NCBI GenBank assembly: GCA_019828545.1
Contig: JACVRA010000165.1
Coordinates: 248,001 to 312,000 of the forward strand
Length of the DNA: 64,000 nucleotides
Origin: Paracamarosporium sp. OC-R06-R3
Taxonomy: Eukaryota > Ascomycota > Dothideomycetes > Pleosporales > Didymosphaeriaceae
Reading direction: 5' to 3'
Part shown: piece after piece, positions 36,061-47,370 of the stretch
How the letters are laid out: each line of letters starts with the position of its first letter
Position numbering within the stretch: the first letter of the stretch is position 1
Translations under genes and position numbers: made by a program
The notes under the pieces: model-generated
Database searches by the model: none
What the model saw: only the letters and a program-made list of their open reading frames with translations
Told to the model about the DNA's origin: nothing

Positions 36061-37796
36061 TGTACAACATGGAGCTTTGGAATGCAAGGGCGTGCAGCGC
36101 ATGCATACGACTTGGACGGCAGTATCATCTCGCTACAACAAAAGAAGGAAACGGTCGCAAGACACAAAAAGTGTAGTGAACGAGGAAGCGAGTAATGTCG
36201 AGATGTGTACGATGGCATCGACACTTCTTTTTTCTTTTTTAGTCTCAAAGCAGGGCGTAAGGGAGTTTTTTTCGGATTGGGCTTGGGCATGGTCACACCG
36301 ACGGCGACGGCACCTTCGCCTTATATCTTTTCCTCTGTTTCCGGTTCTTTAACACCTGTCTTACTAGGTTTAGACTGCGCGGACTGCGCGGTTTACTTTT
36401 TGGTTTCTGGGTTGCCGCTGGTGGAGCGGACAAGCGTGTTGCTGTGGGAGATTCTCGATTTGATACCCCGTATTCTCCTTGCTTCTCGTATTTCATCTCA
36501 GCCGTTCTAGCCTGCCATCATCTACTCATCTATCGGAGACTTAGAATCTGAATACTACTTAATGCAGATGTACCAGTAGTCGACGCAGCTTCTCGTTTGG
36601 GGATAGCATGCCTTGGGGACGTGTTACTGCATTGCGTGCACTGCTGCATGCGCATGGCTGTATCTGGTATATTACTTGGGCACACGACGTTCCTCGGCAT
36701 GGGAGCGAAGGGATTGCACGCGCTGCGCACTACTAGACGAGGCCGAACCCGAGCGAAGACACGGTACCGCGCCGCCTACATAGCGCCCCGTTGTCGTAGG
36801 CGAGCCGTCATGTGAGGGCTGAGGGTCCGCACTGGTGGTGGTGCCGGAGTCCGGCGGCGCCAAACGAGGCGCGCGATGCTGTTTTAGGGTCGGAAGGGAG
36901 CGCGACGGATGGGGTTGCACTGTGTTTCAGACGTGGGCGTTGGGCGGTGGGTGGTGGGCGTGCGGCGTGCGGCCACCCGGGGCGTGGGCTGGTGCGGAGC
37001 CATGGCCGTCGATTGACGGGCGCCAGAGAGGGAAGGGAAGTGATGGTCGGTGATGTGACGGCAGCACGCCGAGGAGCTCAGCGCGTGTCGACGGCGGAGG
37101 GACGCGAAGGCGCTGGTGTGGTGTAGGGCCGCTCGGTTGAGGCGATCCACGATGCTGAAACGCCTCTCCGCACCAATGCGCTTCGCCGCTGTCATGCTCG
37201 CACCGCGGATTGGGCCTCCAGCACATTGCGCCCACAGACTCACAGACGATGCTTTCCCAGGGTTCCTTGAGCCCCGCCTCGTGCTTCCTCCGTGGAGTCT
37301 GTGCTCCAAACGCCGTGGGCTTCAGAGGGTTCATGCTCGTGTCCTGTCTAAATTACAACAACCCTCTGTGAGGAAAGTCCCGCTTGCTATTTTCTCCGTC
37401 GGCTCATTTTACACGCCATTTCCTTGATGGACTTCTGGTGCCGTTTGGTTTCTGGCTTGGTGTGAAACTATTCTACTCTCCACTACTTTCTCAACGTCTT
37501 CGCCGCTTTCTGGAGACGATACTCATGAGTGCGCGTTGAGCGACGCCCGCGTCTTCGTTTCTTACCTTCCTTTGACCCTTTCCTACCAACCTTTGTCCTT
37601 CCCTTCTTACGCTCCTTGAGTCGAGCCGCGCTCTCATTTTTCTAGATCCGCAAAGTCCAACCGGTGCACTCCACACCTGCAGGGCCAGGTAGCGTCCCAA
37701 ACATCTGCATCATCTCGTCATTGGGACGCCAGCGGTCCGCGTCAGCACCGACCCATTGTATTCCGCTGCCTACTAAAGGAAAGCTTTGAAGCGAGG
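36061..37796. other. Intergenic region, kinesin to FUT8-like gene
   Basis: About 1.7 kb, GC-rich in the middle. Frames on both strands are short and mutually overlapping. The 3' end (37480-37790) is C/T-rich, in keeping with the promoter of the following gene. Confidence 0.5.
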
Positions 37797-39675
37797 ATGC
37801 TCAACCAGGCGACGCAGAAGTTCAAGAAGATGCACGCGAGACGCAATCCGAATAACCTGACGGTTGGGTCCACGGCGTCGTACTCGCAGCTTAGCCCTTC
37901 TATAACGTCGGCTACGTTGCTCTCGCCCAATGTTGCATCGAGAAGAGGGCTCTTGGGCCCGAGTCCCCCACCGAGTCCTAGTTTACCGTCGTTGATCCCG
38001 AGACATGGGAAGAAGCAACCTTCGACAATTCACGCCAGACTGGTGAAGCGATTACTGATCAGCTGCTGCGGTGTTGCCATATTAGTTTGGATTATTATAC
38101 GCCAGATATATGCGCATCAGCAACTCGCCCCAGAATACCAGGAAGATGCCGGGGACTGGGAGATGGTGGGAGGAAACCTCTTGCCTGAGGAGCCATCGGC
38201 GGTGATAGTGCAGGATATAAAAGGCAAACCACGGTGGACGGTGTCGATACCGTCGAAATATGAGTTTCCCCTTCAACCACAACACTACCGTGACATCTGT
38301 CAGCAGTCGATGGAGATGTCGAAGCAATTGCGTGAGGATGCGCAGGCCAACAGTGGCTATGCTAGGCGAATGCTTGGTTACTACCAGAAAGATCAATATT
38401 ACATTGACATTGCGGATGCAGAGGCACAGGCGTTGCTGCCGCAATCGAAAGCCACAAAGAGGCCTCAGGGTTTTGTGGAAGACAGCGCTATTGCGAACAA
38501 AGAGTCTACGTATGGACAGCAGGTGTGCGACAAGACCCTCACATATGTTATGGAGACAGCCGATGCTGGCTTCGGCAACACTTTACTGCGCCTATGGATG
38601 TCCTACGGTTTAGCAAAGGCAGAAAACCGGACCTTCTTCATCGATGATACCCGATGGTATGTCACATCCCGCACCCCCAACTCATCCACCACTAATTTTA
38701 AACAGGCCCTACGGCAAATACTCGACCTTCTTCCTCCCTCCTCCGGCAGCTGGTTGTCTCCCTCCTCCGCCCTCGCATATGACGCCTTGCCCCCACACCG
38801 CCCGCCATCTTGTCGTCTCCGGTGCAACCGTAACCTCTGCCTTCGGCCATGCCTTCACCGAAGAGTACGAAGACGCCACAAAGCAGTACGTCCAGCGCCA
38901 ACACAAGATCTTCGCGCTTCTCCGCACCGGCTACGAAGCCCTCTTCAAGCTGCGCACCGACGACGCCACCTACGTCCTCGACCGCGCGCACGCGCTCTAC
39001 GGACCCATTACAAAAGACGGCGGCATCAGCATCGGTCTCCACGTCCGGAGAGGCGACAAGCATCCCTACGAGTTCCAGTACAAGGAGGATTACATTCCAC
39101 TGGATCGGTACATGGATACAGCGCGCGACCTCTACATCGAGCGCATCGAGAACGCGAACTCAAAGGCCAAACTACAGAGGAGCCTGGAAGAAAACAACCT
39201 ATTCGCACGCCATACATCTTCCAAGCTCGTGCTCGCCTCGGATGATCCAACAGTCTACGAGAGCGGCGAACTCGGACCAAACAGTGTACGCGCACAGGAC
39301 CGCATCGTTCTAGCTACCAAGGCCGCGCTCGAGGCCGCGCAGGGCAAGAAGAATCCCTGGATCGACGAAATCACCGGCTGGGAAGGCGGCTTCTACCGCG
39401 ACGTCTTCTTCTCGCTTGGCCAGCCCACCGTTAACGCGCAGTCGCCGCACGATCCCGCCAACGTCCCCGAGGCAGCGCTGAACCTGAGAGAACTGGTCGG
39501 ACGCGCGTACCTGATGGATCTGGCTGTTGTCGGGAAGGCGGACACAGTTGTCTGCACGGTGAGCAGCATAGGGTGCAGAGTCCTGGCTGTCATGATGGGC
39601 TGGGAAAGCGCGTTTGTGAAGAAGAACTGGGTGAATGTTGATGGGGAGTTCGATTGGAGAGGCATTGTGTGGTAG
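37797..39675 (+). CDS. Type II membrane glycosyltransferase-like protein (FUT8/GT23-like)
   Basis: Model: join(37797..38656, 38706..39675), 609 residues, one 49-bp intron splitting the Trp codon of DDTRWPYGKYS. A basic cytosolic tail is followed by one membrane anchor at about 86-104 (LLISCCGVAILVWIIIRQIY), then a lumenal domain. This is Golgi type II topology. The motif GISIGLHVRRGDKHP (His399) matches the HVRRxDK donor-binding motif of alpha-1,6-fucosyltransferases and related enzymes. Other blocks are ADAGFGNTLLRLWMSYGLA, YIPLDRYMDTARDLYIER, KLVLASDDPTVYESGELG and DTVVCTVSSIGCRVLAVMMG. A proline-rich insert (LPPPAAGCLPPPPSH) follows the intron. I infer a sugar-transfer role; donor and acceptor are unknown. 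Confidence 0.8.
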
Positions 39676-41009
39676 AGCAGAGGATGCTAACTTTGGCTTT
39701 TTTTTTTCCCTTTATTTTCCTTTTTCAAATTTTCCGGTGCGGAAATCGCTTTTCGACGAGATGATACCCAGGACTACACATTCGTTTCTGGAGGAATGGC
39801 TTGGTTTGGTTTGGCTGGATTTGGCTGGATGCAGTGCGGTGCGGTGCATTTGTGCGGTTCGCAAATTTCTTGCACATTTTTGGGCGGTTTGGTGGCGTGG
39901 AGATTGGGTGTCGAAGATGATGCTCCAATGGAGGCTTAGAAGCATAGCATGTTGCAGCGTTATGTTGTAGCGACTGAATGTACAAATCAAAATCAAAATC
40001 AAGATTCAAGTTTCGTGGCGTTTGGTATTGCGATGAAGGTGTAAATGCTTGTTGTAGTTTACGCTACCCACCCGAAGTACGACTGTGGAGGTCGACTGTG
40101 GACGTGTCAGTGCGAACAACTACCTCGTTAAGATGGCGATCTAAAGGAATATCGTCAGCAAGGTGAGTCAAGGGGCCTACTGCACATGACCACTGTCTTA
40201 AAAGCCTCAACAAAGTACAGAGATTACGGCACAAGACGTGACTGCTCGTCATATCAGCGAAGGATGATAACATATTGACAAGAGTCATTCGTGCTGAGAT
40301 GCTAGAACACTCGCGCAATTGCAGGTCATTTTACATTGAATTTGCTTCACCGGATCCATCCGGCCGGCCTTGAAAGTTGAGTATGAGGGCTGCACTAAAC
40401 ACACAAGACCCATATTTGACCTCCTTGTCGAGATTCTTTCAGGAAATTGACGAGTTTGTGTAGTCAAGCATGATGTAGTTTGAGTATTAGGGCTGAGCTT
40501 TAAGAGTGGGTCTGCTGACGGCCGTACCCGCTCCTCCACCCTGCATACCAAGCTTACCCCCAAACATGTGATTTATAATAGTTGCCTTTGATCGCGAAAT
40601 GTGTTTGATTACTCAATCCTTTTGCAGTGTGGGGTTAGTAAACAACGTCTGGTCAGGGCACCAGGTGACGCTAACGTTGTAGATGCAGACTGGATTGGGT
40701 ACTTCAACCTTAGCTCCGTTCTTGTCCCCGGTGCTCGCAAGATTATACTGGCGAATGCTCTCACACGGACCCCATACCAGGATTTAGGATACCCCATGCC
40801 TGGCCTAGTGGTAGCTTTACCTGATCCATGAGCACGTAGTGGACCTCTTCACGACGTTGTGCCGGAAAATTTGGCCGGCACATTACAAATTCAGGGTAGC
40901 AATAGGATCTCAATATGTCAGAATGCTTCACTCAGATGAGTGATGGGATGAGTATAAAACTCTCGAGCTGCAGCTCGTATGCCAGGTCAGTACAACTCGT
41001 TAGCTCAAC
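39676..41009. other. Intergenic region upstream of the epoxide hydrolase-like gene
   Basis: About 1.3 kb. A plus-strand frame near 40601-40831 reads protein-like (LVPGARKIILANALTRTPY) but has no ATG and no recognised family. The last 80 bp hold a TATA box and two palindromic elements, listed separately. Confidence 0.5.
40953..40959 (+). promoter_or_regulatory. TATA box of the epoxide hydrolase-like gene
   Basis: Consensus TATAAAA, 51 bases before the ATG at 41010, which leaves room for a leader of about 20-25 nt. An inverted repeat CACTCA-GA-TGAGTG lies just upstream at 40929-40942. Confidence 0.6.
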
Positions 41010-42278
41010 ATGTTTTCCCTACTCACCTCGCCGGCATACTTGCCACTGCTGTCTCTCTTGACTGCTACCTCGACTGCTCACCCGCTACAGGAGAGCTCTC
41101 CTGCGCAACAGCCAACACCATACACCATCAACGTCGACCCTGCTTTCATCGAGGAGACGCGTGTCAAAGCCAGCAAGTTCCGTGACTCTGTCGGCATCGA
41201 TGCTCCAGCATGGTTTGACGGACCTCCAACTTCTGAGATCAGTGCCATTGCAAAGTATTGGGCTGAAGAGTATGACTGGTCCAAAGTACAAGACGGAATA
41301 AACAAGAATTTCTCGCATTTCTATACCACAGTGCCCTCGCCAGGAGGAAACTACAAGAGCAATGAGTCACTTGGTATTCACTTCATCCACCAGCGCAGCG
41401 AGAGGGAAGATGCGATCCCGATTCTCTTCCTCCACGGCTGGCCTTCTACAAGTCTGGAGTGGGAGAAAGTAATCCTCCCTCTTTCAAATCCCGAAGACGA
41501 TAGCCAACCCGCCTTCCACGTTGTTGCGCCCGATATTCCTGGCTTCGGCTTCTCCTCTACACCCGTAGCTCCCGGTCTCGGAAAGCCAGAATACGCCACT
41601 ATCTTTGCAGACCTCATGGCCCAGCTCGGATACGACCGCTATATCCTGTACAGCACTGATCTCGGCACAGCCATAGCCATAAGCTTCGTAGTCGACTACG
41701 CAGACCGTGTCATCAACCATGTCACCGACTTCTACATCGTCTTCCCGTCGGACGAAGACACCGCACGGTACACCGCGAACCAAACCACAGCCGAGGAAAC
41801 CACCTACCTCAACTCTATCAACGCATACCTCAACCAGCACTCAGCATACGCCTCCATCCACTCGACATACCCGCTGTCGCTAGCCTACGCCTTGAACGAC
41901 TCTCCCGTCGGCTTCCTCGCCTGGCGATACCAGCTCGCCTACTCCGTCAACGATGCGGAGTACACCCCCGAACAGCTCATCACTGACGCCCTGCTGCTGT
42001 ACATCCCTGGCGTATACGGCAACATCAGGAGCTACAAGGAGCTCTTCGGCCTCCAAAGTTTCATTCCGGAGAAGCCCTTCACGGTACCGACGACGGTGCT
42101 GCAGTTCGGCGGCGCAGCACACTACCCCGAGCTCGAAGATTTCAACTATGTTCCCCGCGATTGGGTCGAGCGGACGGCGAATGTGACGTACTTTGCGAGA
42201 CATGATCAGGGAGGGCATTTCCCGGCTTTGAGCCAGCCGCAGCTGGTCATTGATGATATTCGGGCTGCGTTTGCGTGA
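41010..42278 (+). CDS. Secreted epoxide hydrolase-like alpha/beta hydrolase
   Basis: An intronless gene of 422 residues. A signal peptide (about 1-23, LPLLSLLTATSTA) is followed by an epoxide-hydrolase N-terminal (EHN) region: YTINVDPAFIEETRVKASKF, WFDGPPTSEISAIAKYWAEE and NKNFSHFYTTV. The alpha/beta core shows FLHGWPSTSLEW (oxyanion HGWP), DIPGFGFSSTPV, a nucleophile elbow STDLGTA with Asp217, and HDQGGHFPAL with the catalytic His403. Asp rather than Ser at the elbow supports epoxide hydrolase chemistry, but the flanking residues differ from the usual GGDWG, so substrate and even activity are open. Asn-X-Ser/Thr sites fit secretion. It lies tail to tail with the CAP gene, 288 bp apart. Confidence 0.88.
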   Translation: MFSLLTSPAYLPLLSLLTATSTAHPLQESSPAQQPTPYTINVDPAFIEETRVKASKFRDSVGIDAPAWFDGPPTSEISAIAKYWAEEYDWSKVQDGINKNFSHFYTTVPSPGGNYKSNESLGIHFIHQRSEREDAIPILFLHGWPSTSLEWEKVILPLSNPEDDSQPAFHVVAPDIPGFGFSSTPVAPGLGKPEYATIFADLMAQLGYDRYILYSTDLGTAIAISFVVDYADRVINHVTDFYIVFPSDEDTARYTANQTTAEETTYLNSINAYLNQHSAYASIHSTYPLSLAYALNDSPVGFLAWRYQLAYSVNDAEYTPEQLITDALLLYIPGVYGNIRSYKELFGLQSFIPEKPFTVPTTVLQFGGAAHYPELEDFNYVPRDWVERTANVTYFARHDQGGHFPALSQPQLVIDDIRAAFA

Positions 42279-42566
42279 GAGCATGGGCGTGGAATCTCCT
42301 CGCGTTTTGTTCGGAGAGGAGGTTGTGAAGAAGTGGTTGTTAATGTAATATAAACGTAATACAATACATCGCATCTTCGAATGACTGAATCCAAAGAGCG
42401 GCTCGCCCGTGACTGAACGTGGAACACCCCCTTATGCATACATCATCATTCTAACACATACATTCTAAAACTAAACAAACAATCTCACAACGCTATGCAA
42501 TCAATCTCATGTTAAAAGAGCCATATATATCATACATTCATATCATGGGTATAAACTCGTCCTATC

Positions 42567-43534
42567 CTACAACCACCACACCGCCAACCAAACAACAGCA
42601 GCACTCCACGCCAACGCACTCACGCCCACCCTCACACCCGCACTGCAATCCCCGCCTTGAGGGCACTCTTTCGGCGCATCCGGCTCTTGCTGGGGCACAT
42701 CCGGATCGCTCGGCCCGTCGGGCTGCTCATCCTCTGGGATCTGCGCTTGTACGTTGTCGGTGAAATTGCCGATTACGTTGCCGGGTGGATAGTATTCGCA
42801 GACGACGAACCTTTCAACGCGTTAGTCGTGATCTCTAGTTAAAGAATGGTGAAGTAGGAAGGGAAGGGGAGGGAAAGAGAGGGAGGGATAGGAATAAGGG
42901 GAAGAGAGACGAAGTACACGTCTTACTTACCATCCAGGGGCCTTTCCCTCATCCTGCCCGTCGCACTCAGTTCGGCCGCAGCCAACCGTCGTCGTGCTCT
43001 TCCAGACTAGCTGCGAGAAGTGGCCTGTTTCGTGGCTATTTCAACGTCGTTAGGATATATCGAATTTGGCGGACAAGAGGAGAACACGTACGTGAACTCG
43101 CCCTTCTTGAAGTCATAATCCACTCTCTCATGGCCCCAAGCAATAATACTCTGCGACGCATTCGGGTACCCCGAGGAAAGATTCTCGCCATTCGGTCCGC
43201 CCTATGCACCACCCATCCATCAGCACATGCTATGCACCGCCCAGACGATACCGGAATAAACCAAGGGTAAGCTCACCGAGTGTTCGAAGTTGCACTTCTC
43301 GCTCCAATCCTTCGCGAAGTCCGCCAACGTGTCGTTCCACTTCAACGCCGTGGCATTGTGCTGCTTGCGGTACGTATTCGTCACGTTCAATATCGTCTTC
43401 TCGAATAAGTCGTCTTTCGTGTAATCCGCGCTCGACTTCTCGGCCCTCGGGACAGCATGCAACGAGAGCGAAAACGCAGCCGTATATTGCGCGCTCAAGA
43501 GGAGCACCAACGCCGCGGGAAGACTGGACAACAT
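42567..43534 (-). CDS. CAP/SCP (PR-1-like) secreted protein
   Basis: Model: complement(join(42567..42810, 42931..43035, 43092..43201, 43277..43534)), 238 residues, introns of 75, 56 and 120 bp. A signal peptide (MLSSLPAALVLLLSAQYTAA) comes first. CAP signatures follow: NTYRKQHNATALKWNDTLAD, GGPNGENLSSG, GHFSQLVWKSTTTVGCG and FVVCEYYPPGNVIG. The His in KQHN, the Glu in GENL and the His in GHFSQ are the usual cavity residues. The last about 25 residues (VSALAWSAAVVWLAVWWL) are hydrophobic after a Pro/Asp-rich spacer, as in GPI-anchor signals. Fungal CAP proteins bind sterols or lipids at the cell surface; the role here is inferred. The gene is not split or truncated. Confidence 0.9.
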
Positions 43535-44874
43535 ATCTTCTATCTGAAAACCAGTGAAGCTATTACTCGAGGAATACAACGATTACACCAGCCAGGCTCG
43601 TGGTATCGAGTAGTAAAAGCGATGCGAACGAATGCTTGCCACGACGCGAGGATATCAGCCCAATTAATCCCACGCCGCACACGAAGGTCATAGACAGCAC
43701 GCAGAGCCGCGAAACAGGGCGCGCATCCCTGCAGCCTTGTTTCGCTCCCGCCATTGTGTCGTGTATTCAACGGCTATTCCCCTTTGACTAGCATCTCCGT
43801 GGGCGCTTCCTGTGACGTAGCGTCACGTGCTAAGCGAGCCTGGCAGGAACGATTCGCTCGCCTTTGCTCGTCTCCCGGGATCGCGACAAAGTCCTGCACG
43901 CTGATGAAACGTAGTAAGTCTCTCTGGATACACCGAGTCTTTTAGCTCTACTCGTAGGCGTATGCAATGAGAATCTCTTTTCTTTCTTCAACCACTCCAT
44001 CAAAAACCACGCTTTTCACGATTATCAAGGACACAAGACATAGTATTTGAGTGGGGCATTCTCCAATTCTTCTACCCGATAGTGACGAACAAAAACAAAA
44101 TCGCTGAAAACGCCTCAAAACTAAATCACAATCAGATCAGGCCAGACACTCGCAGACAAACAAACGTAAAAGCAGTCGCCTGCAGCAGCGCTATGCCACA
44201 CCATCATTAACATCAAAAACCATCCATCTCATAACATGCATCCAAACATCATCATCATCATCCTCGTCCCACCAGCCCTTCCATCACCAACCAAGGGCGT
44301 TACCAATTCCGTGCCAAAAGCAAAACTCAAACTCCGAACGCTGAACAAGAAAAAGCAAAACAGTGGTATCTGAAACTTTTCCCAAACCTGCCGCCCCCAA
44401 GCACCAGACAAATGATCCCAGGCACCTGACCAATAAGTATGCCAGACAAGTCGTTACAAGATCAAGAAAGCGTCTGCGGTCAAGGGAGCAGAAGGAGAAA
44501 CAAGGGAAACAACAGAAGCGAGACGCTACAACGATAGGCTCTTGGGGCCAGAAACCAAAACCCATTTCAAAAAGAAACTAAGGAAAACAAGGAAATCAAT
44601 ACAAATGTGCTCGAAATGGGGCAGTCCGTGTCATGATCCACAACACCCAACGCTTCGAGAGACCCAACCAAAGACGACATAATGCGACAGGGTATGGAGA
44701 TACCAAGTAGTGATGGTTGTATCTCCTATATCTTCGGACAATGCGCACATTTTCGTCTTCAGCCTGGTCGCACTCCACGTTGAGCACTGTGTAAATGTCA
44801 GCAGCGCCTCACATAACGAGACATTCTTCTTCTGTAAACAAGACATGTTAGCGAGTAGACGACGAGGGCTCTGA
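43535..44874. other. Intergenic region upstream of the CAP gene
   Basis: About 1.3 kb. It contains the CAP promoter and the 3' flank of the ubiquitin-like domain gene. A minus-strand 63-codon ATG frame (43563-43754, MAGAKQGCRDARPVSRLCVL) with a hydrophobic middle ends 28 bases before the CAP start and could be an upstream ORF. No other supported gene. Confidence 0.45.
43812..43829. promoter_or_regulatory. CRE-like inverted repeat overlapping an E-box
   Basis: GTGACG-TAG-CGTCAC forms a perfect 6-bp inverted repeat (43812-43826). Its right end overlaps CACGTG (43824-43829). It lies about 280 bp upstream of the CAP start. TGACG/CGTCA are bZIP half sites; CACGTG is a bHLH site. Confidence 0.4.
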
Positions 44875-47370
44875 TCATGAAGGTTTCTTCGCCTTCTTCA
44901 CAGACGACGAGCGACCACCGCCGCCACCCCCAGCCGCCCATTTCATAAATCCCGACGGAGCAGGCTTCTTTTGTCGAGGACGCGGATGGACGACGCCGGG
45001 CGTTACGTTGAGGATTTCTACAGGCGCAGCCATCGGAACTGGGGGAGGCGGGTCGGGAATCACCATCGGAGAATGCGGAGGGATAACAATGTGAGCGGAC
45101 TCACGCTTCTTGTTCGTTTTCTTGGGTTTCTTGGTTGGAGCCGGAGGAGGTGGGGGAGGGGCGGGCTCCGGCGGCGGCGGTGGCGGCGGCTCGGGCATAG
45201 GCCACATGTGCATCGTGATTGCCCAGTCTGGTTGCACCATCGTCTCCCACACCTGGGGTAGAATGATCTCACCGTCCGGACCGACCAGATCATAATGACC
45301 CTCGTGAACGTGCGGACCGATCACGTCGACATGGAGGAAGGCCTGTTTGATCAGCTCTTCCATTCCCTGGCGGTACGTTAGCGGCAAATTCTAAAAAGGG
45401 GTAAATGCATAACTTACCTTCCATGTCTTACAAAGGTGCCACGGGAAGCTGAATTTGCGGCCGACGGCATCCTTGAATTTGATCGGAGGTTTCGGTGCAT
45501 CTGACGGCTTCAACTTCGCAGCCTCCTCTTCAGCAGCTTTCTTGGCCTTCTCGAGTTCCTCCTGTGCAGCTTTAGCTTCGGCGAGTGCCTTCTCGTGCGC
45601 AGCTTTTGTGTCTTCTGCTTCCTTGGCCGCCTTGGCTTTTAGGTCTTCTGCTTCTTTGGCCGCCTTAGCTTCAGCTTCCTCTCGAGCTGCCTTCGCTGCT
45701 TCCAATAGCTTCGCTGCTGCTTCAGCTTGAGCAGCCTTTTCAGCGGCTTCTTTTGCAACCTTTGCGTCCGCTTCGGCCTTGTCTGCTCTCCGAGCGGCTT
45801 CTACAGCCTCCTCACGCTTCAATTGTTCTTCCTTTTGCGCAAGGATGAGCTTCTCAAGCTTCTCGAGCTTATCCTCGTCCCCTTTCAGTTTTGCCGCCGC
45901 CGCTGCAGCAGCCGCCTCCTCGGCAGCCTTGCGCTTAGCTGCCTCTTTCTCGATACGTGCTTGTTGTTGTTCGATGAGCAACTGCTCTAGACGAGAGAAC
46001 TTCGCATCTTCAGCCTTCTTCTCTTCCATTTCCTGCTTTCCGAGCAAGAGCATTTCGAGTTTACTTAGCATGCCATCCTCCTTGGCCGTATCGGGTGGCG
46101 GTGGTGGCATGAAGACTGGTTGAGGAGGGGGGAGGACTACTGGCTGGGGCGCTGGTGGAACGGATGGCGGTGGAGGAGGAGGTTGCAGATGCTCTTCCCG
46201 CGGTGCAGGAGTGGATTTCTTCGAGTGAGAGTGGTGGTGAGGAGGACTGAGGTCGCGTGGTGGGGGGTACGGGGGATACATCGGGTGCATGCCAGGCATG
46301 CCACCGGGCGGACCATACGGAGGCATGCCATACGGAGGGGGGTAGTAACCTTGAGCGTAGCCGTATGGCATCATCGCATTCATCTCGTTGGGGGCAGGTG
46401 GAGGCATAGAGTTGCGATGGCTTCGTCTGCCTCCTTGTGCAGGTCCATGACCGTCAAAGTAGCCATTGGGCGCTCCACCAGTGTGAGGCGAAAACGGATT
46501 AGGGCCTGCACCTCCTGGCGCAAATGGGTTCTGGTTAAAGCCAAATTGATCGGGGCGCCCAAATGGTACCAGCTGGTCAGGTGCGGGAGGTGGCCCACCT
46601 GGACCGCCGGGACCGCCTTGAAAAGGATTGTAGCGCGGGTCGGAAATCATGCTAGGCGCATAGCCGCTTGGAGGAGCTTGCTGAGGAACATGTGCCCACT
46701 GGTCATGAGGATGGTGTGGAGAAGGCCCCGGCCGTGGAGGGCCATAGGGGTAGTCGTCGTGGCTCTCCAGGCTTTCCGAGTGTTCGGATTGAGGCCTTCG
46801 GCGTCGCGGCCTCGGATCGTGTTCTAGGTCGTGCCTACTGCGAGATCTGTGGCGAGGGGCTTCGTGGACAGGCGTGTGCCGTGCAGACTTGCGGCGGGCA
46901 CCTTGGGGCGGCCGGGAGGGAGGTGCGGGCGCGGGTACGGCGTGGTGCTTCACTCGTGCCGGGCGCGAAGCCGAGTCAGAGGGTTCGATCTCGTCAATGT
47001 AGTCCCAGTCCTCCTCGTCCTCTTCTTCGGACGTGGTGTACTCTTCCTGGCTGCCAGACGAGACCTGGACGCCCGACGAGTCTTCTTCTTCGTCGGTGTA
47101 GCTATAGTGGTGCTCAGCACCGGTCGAGTTGTTGATGGTGATGTTTCTCCTAAATTGAATCTCGACGTTAGTGTCGCCTCGATCTTGGCGGGAGGGAGAG
47201 AGCGAAATGGTGCGTGTAGGAGAGATCGAGATGGTGGAGGCACTTGTAGTGCGAGAAGTGCGGGAGGAGGAAGCAGAAGGGGCTCGACGACGGACAGGGC
47301 GGCGCGAAAGCGACCGCGGGGACGAGTGCGATGCAGCGCGCTGATGAGGAAGAGCTATGACTAACGGCAT
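44875..47370 (-). CDS. Proline-rich coiled-coil protein with C-terminal ubiquitin-like domain (ULD type)
   Basis: Model: complement(join(44875..45366, 45418..47370)), 814 residues, one 51-bp intron. Residues 1-170 are Ser/Arg/Glu-rich (YTTSEEEDEEDWDYIDEIE). About 170-430 is Pro/Gly/Tyr-rich. About 435-620 is a charged Ala/Lys/Glu coiled coil (KLEKLEKLILAQKEEQLKRE, EAAKAAREEAEAKAAKEAED). The folded part follows at about 630-695: IKFKDAVGRKFSFPWHLCKTWK, then GMEELIKQAFLHVDVIGPHV, GHYDLVGPDGEIILPQVWE and PDWAITMHMWPM. From memory this is a ubiquitin-like domain widespread in Pezizomycotina. The intron falls inside that domain and rejoins in phase 0. The tail is proline-rich. Function unknown; scaffold or ubiquitin-related adaptor is inference. 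Confidence 0.85.

Noticed and set aside
38657..38705. Frame break in the FUT8-like gene
   Set aside because: A 49-bp GT-AG intron that splits a Trp codon explains it.
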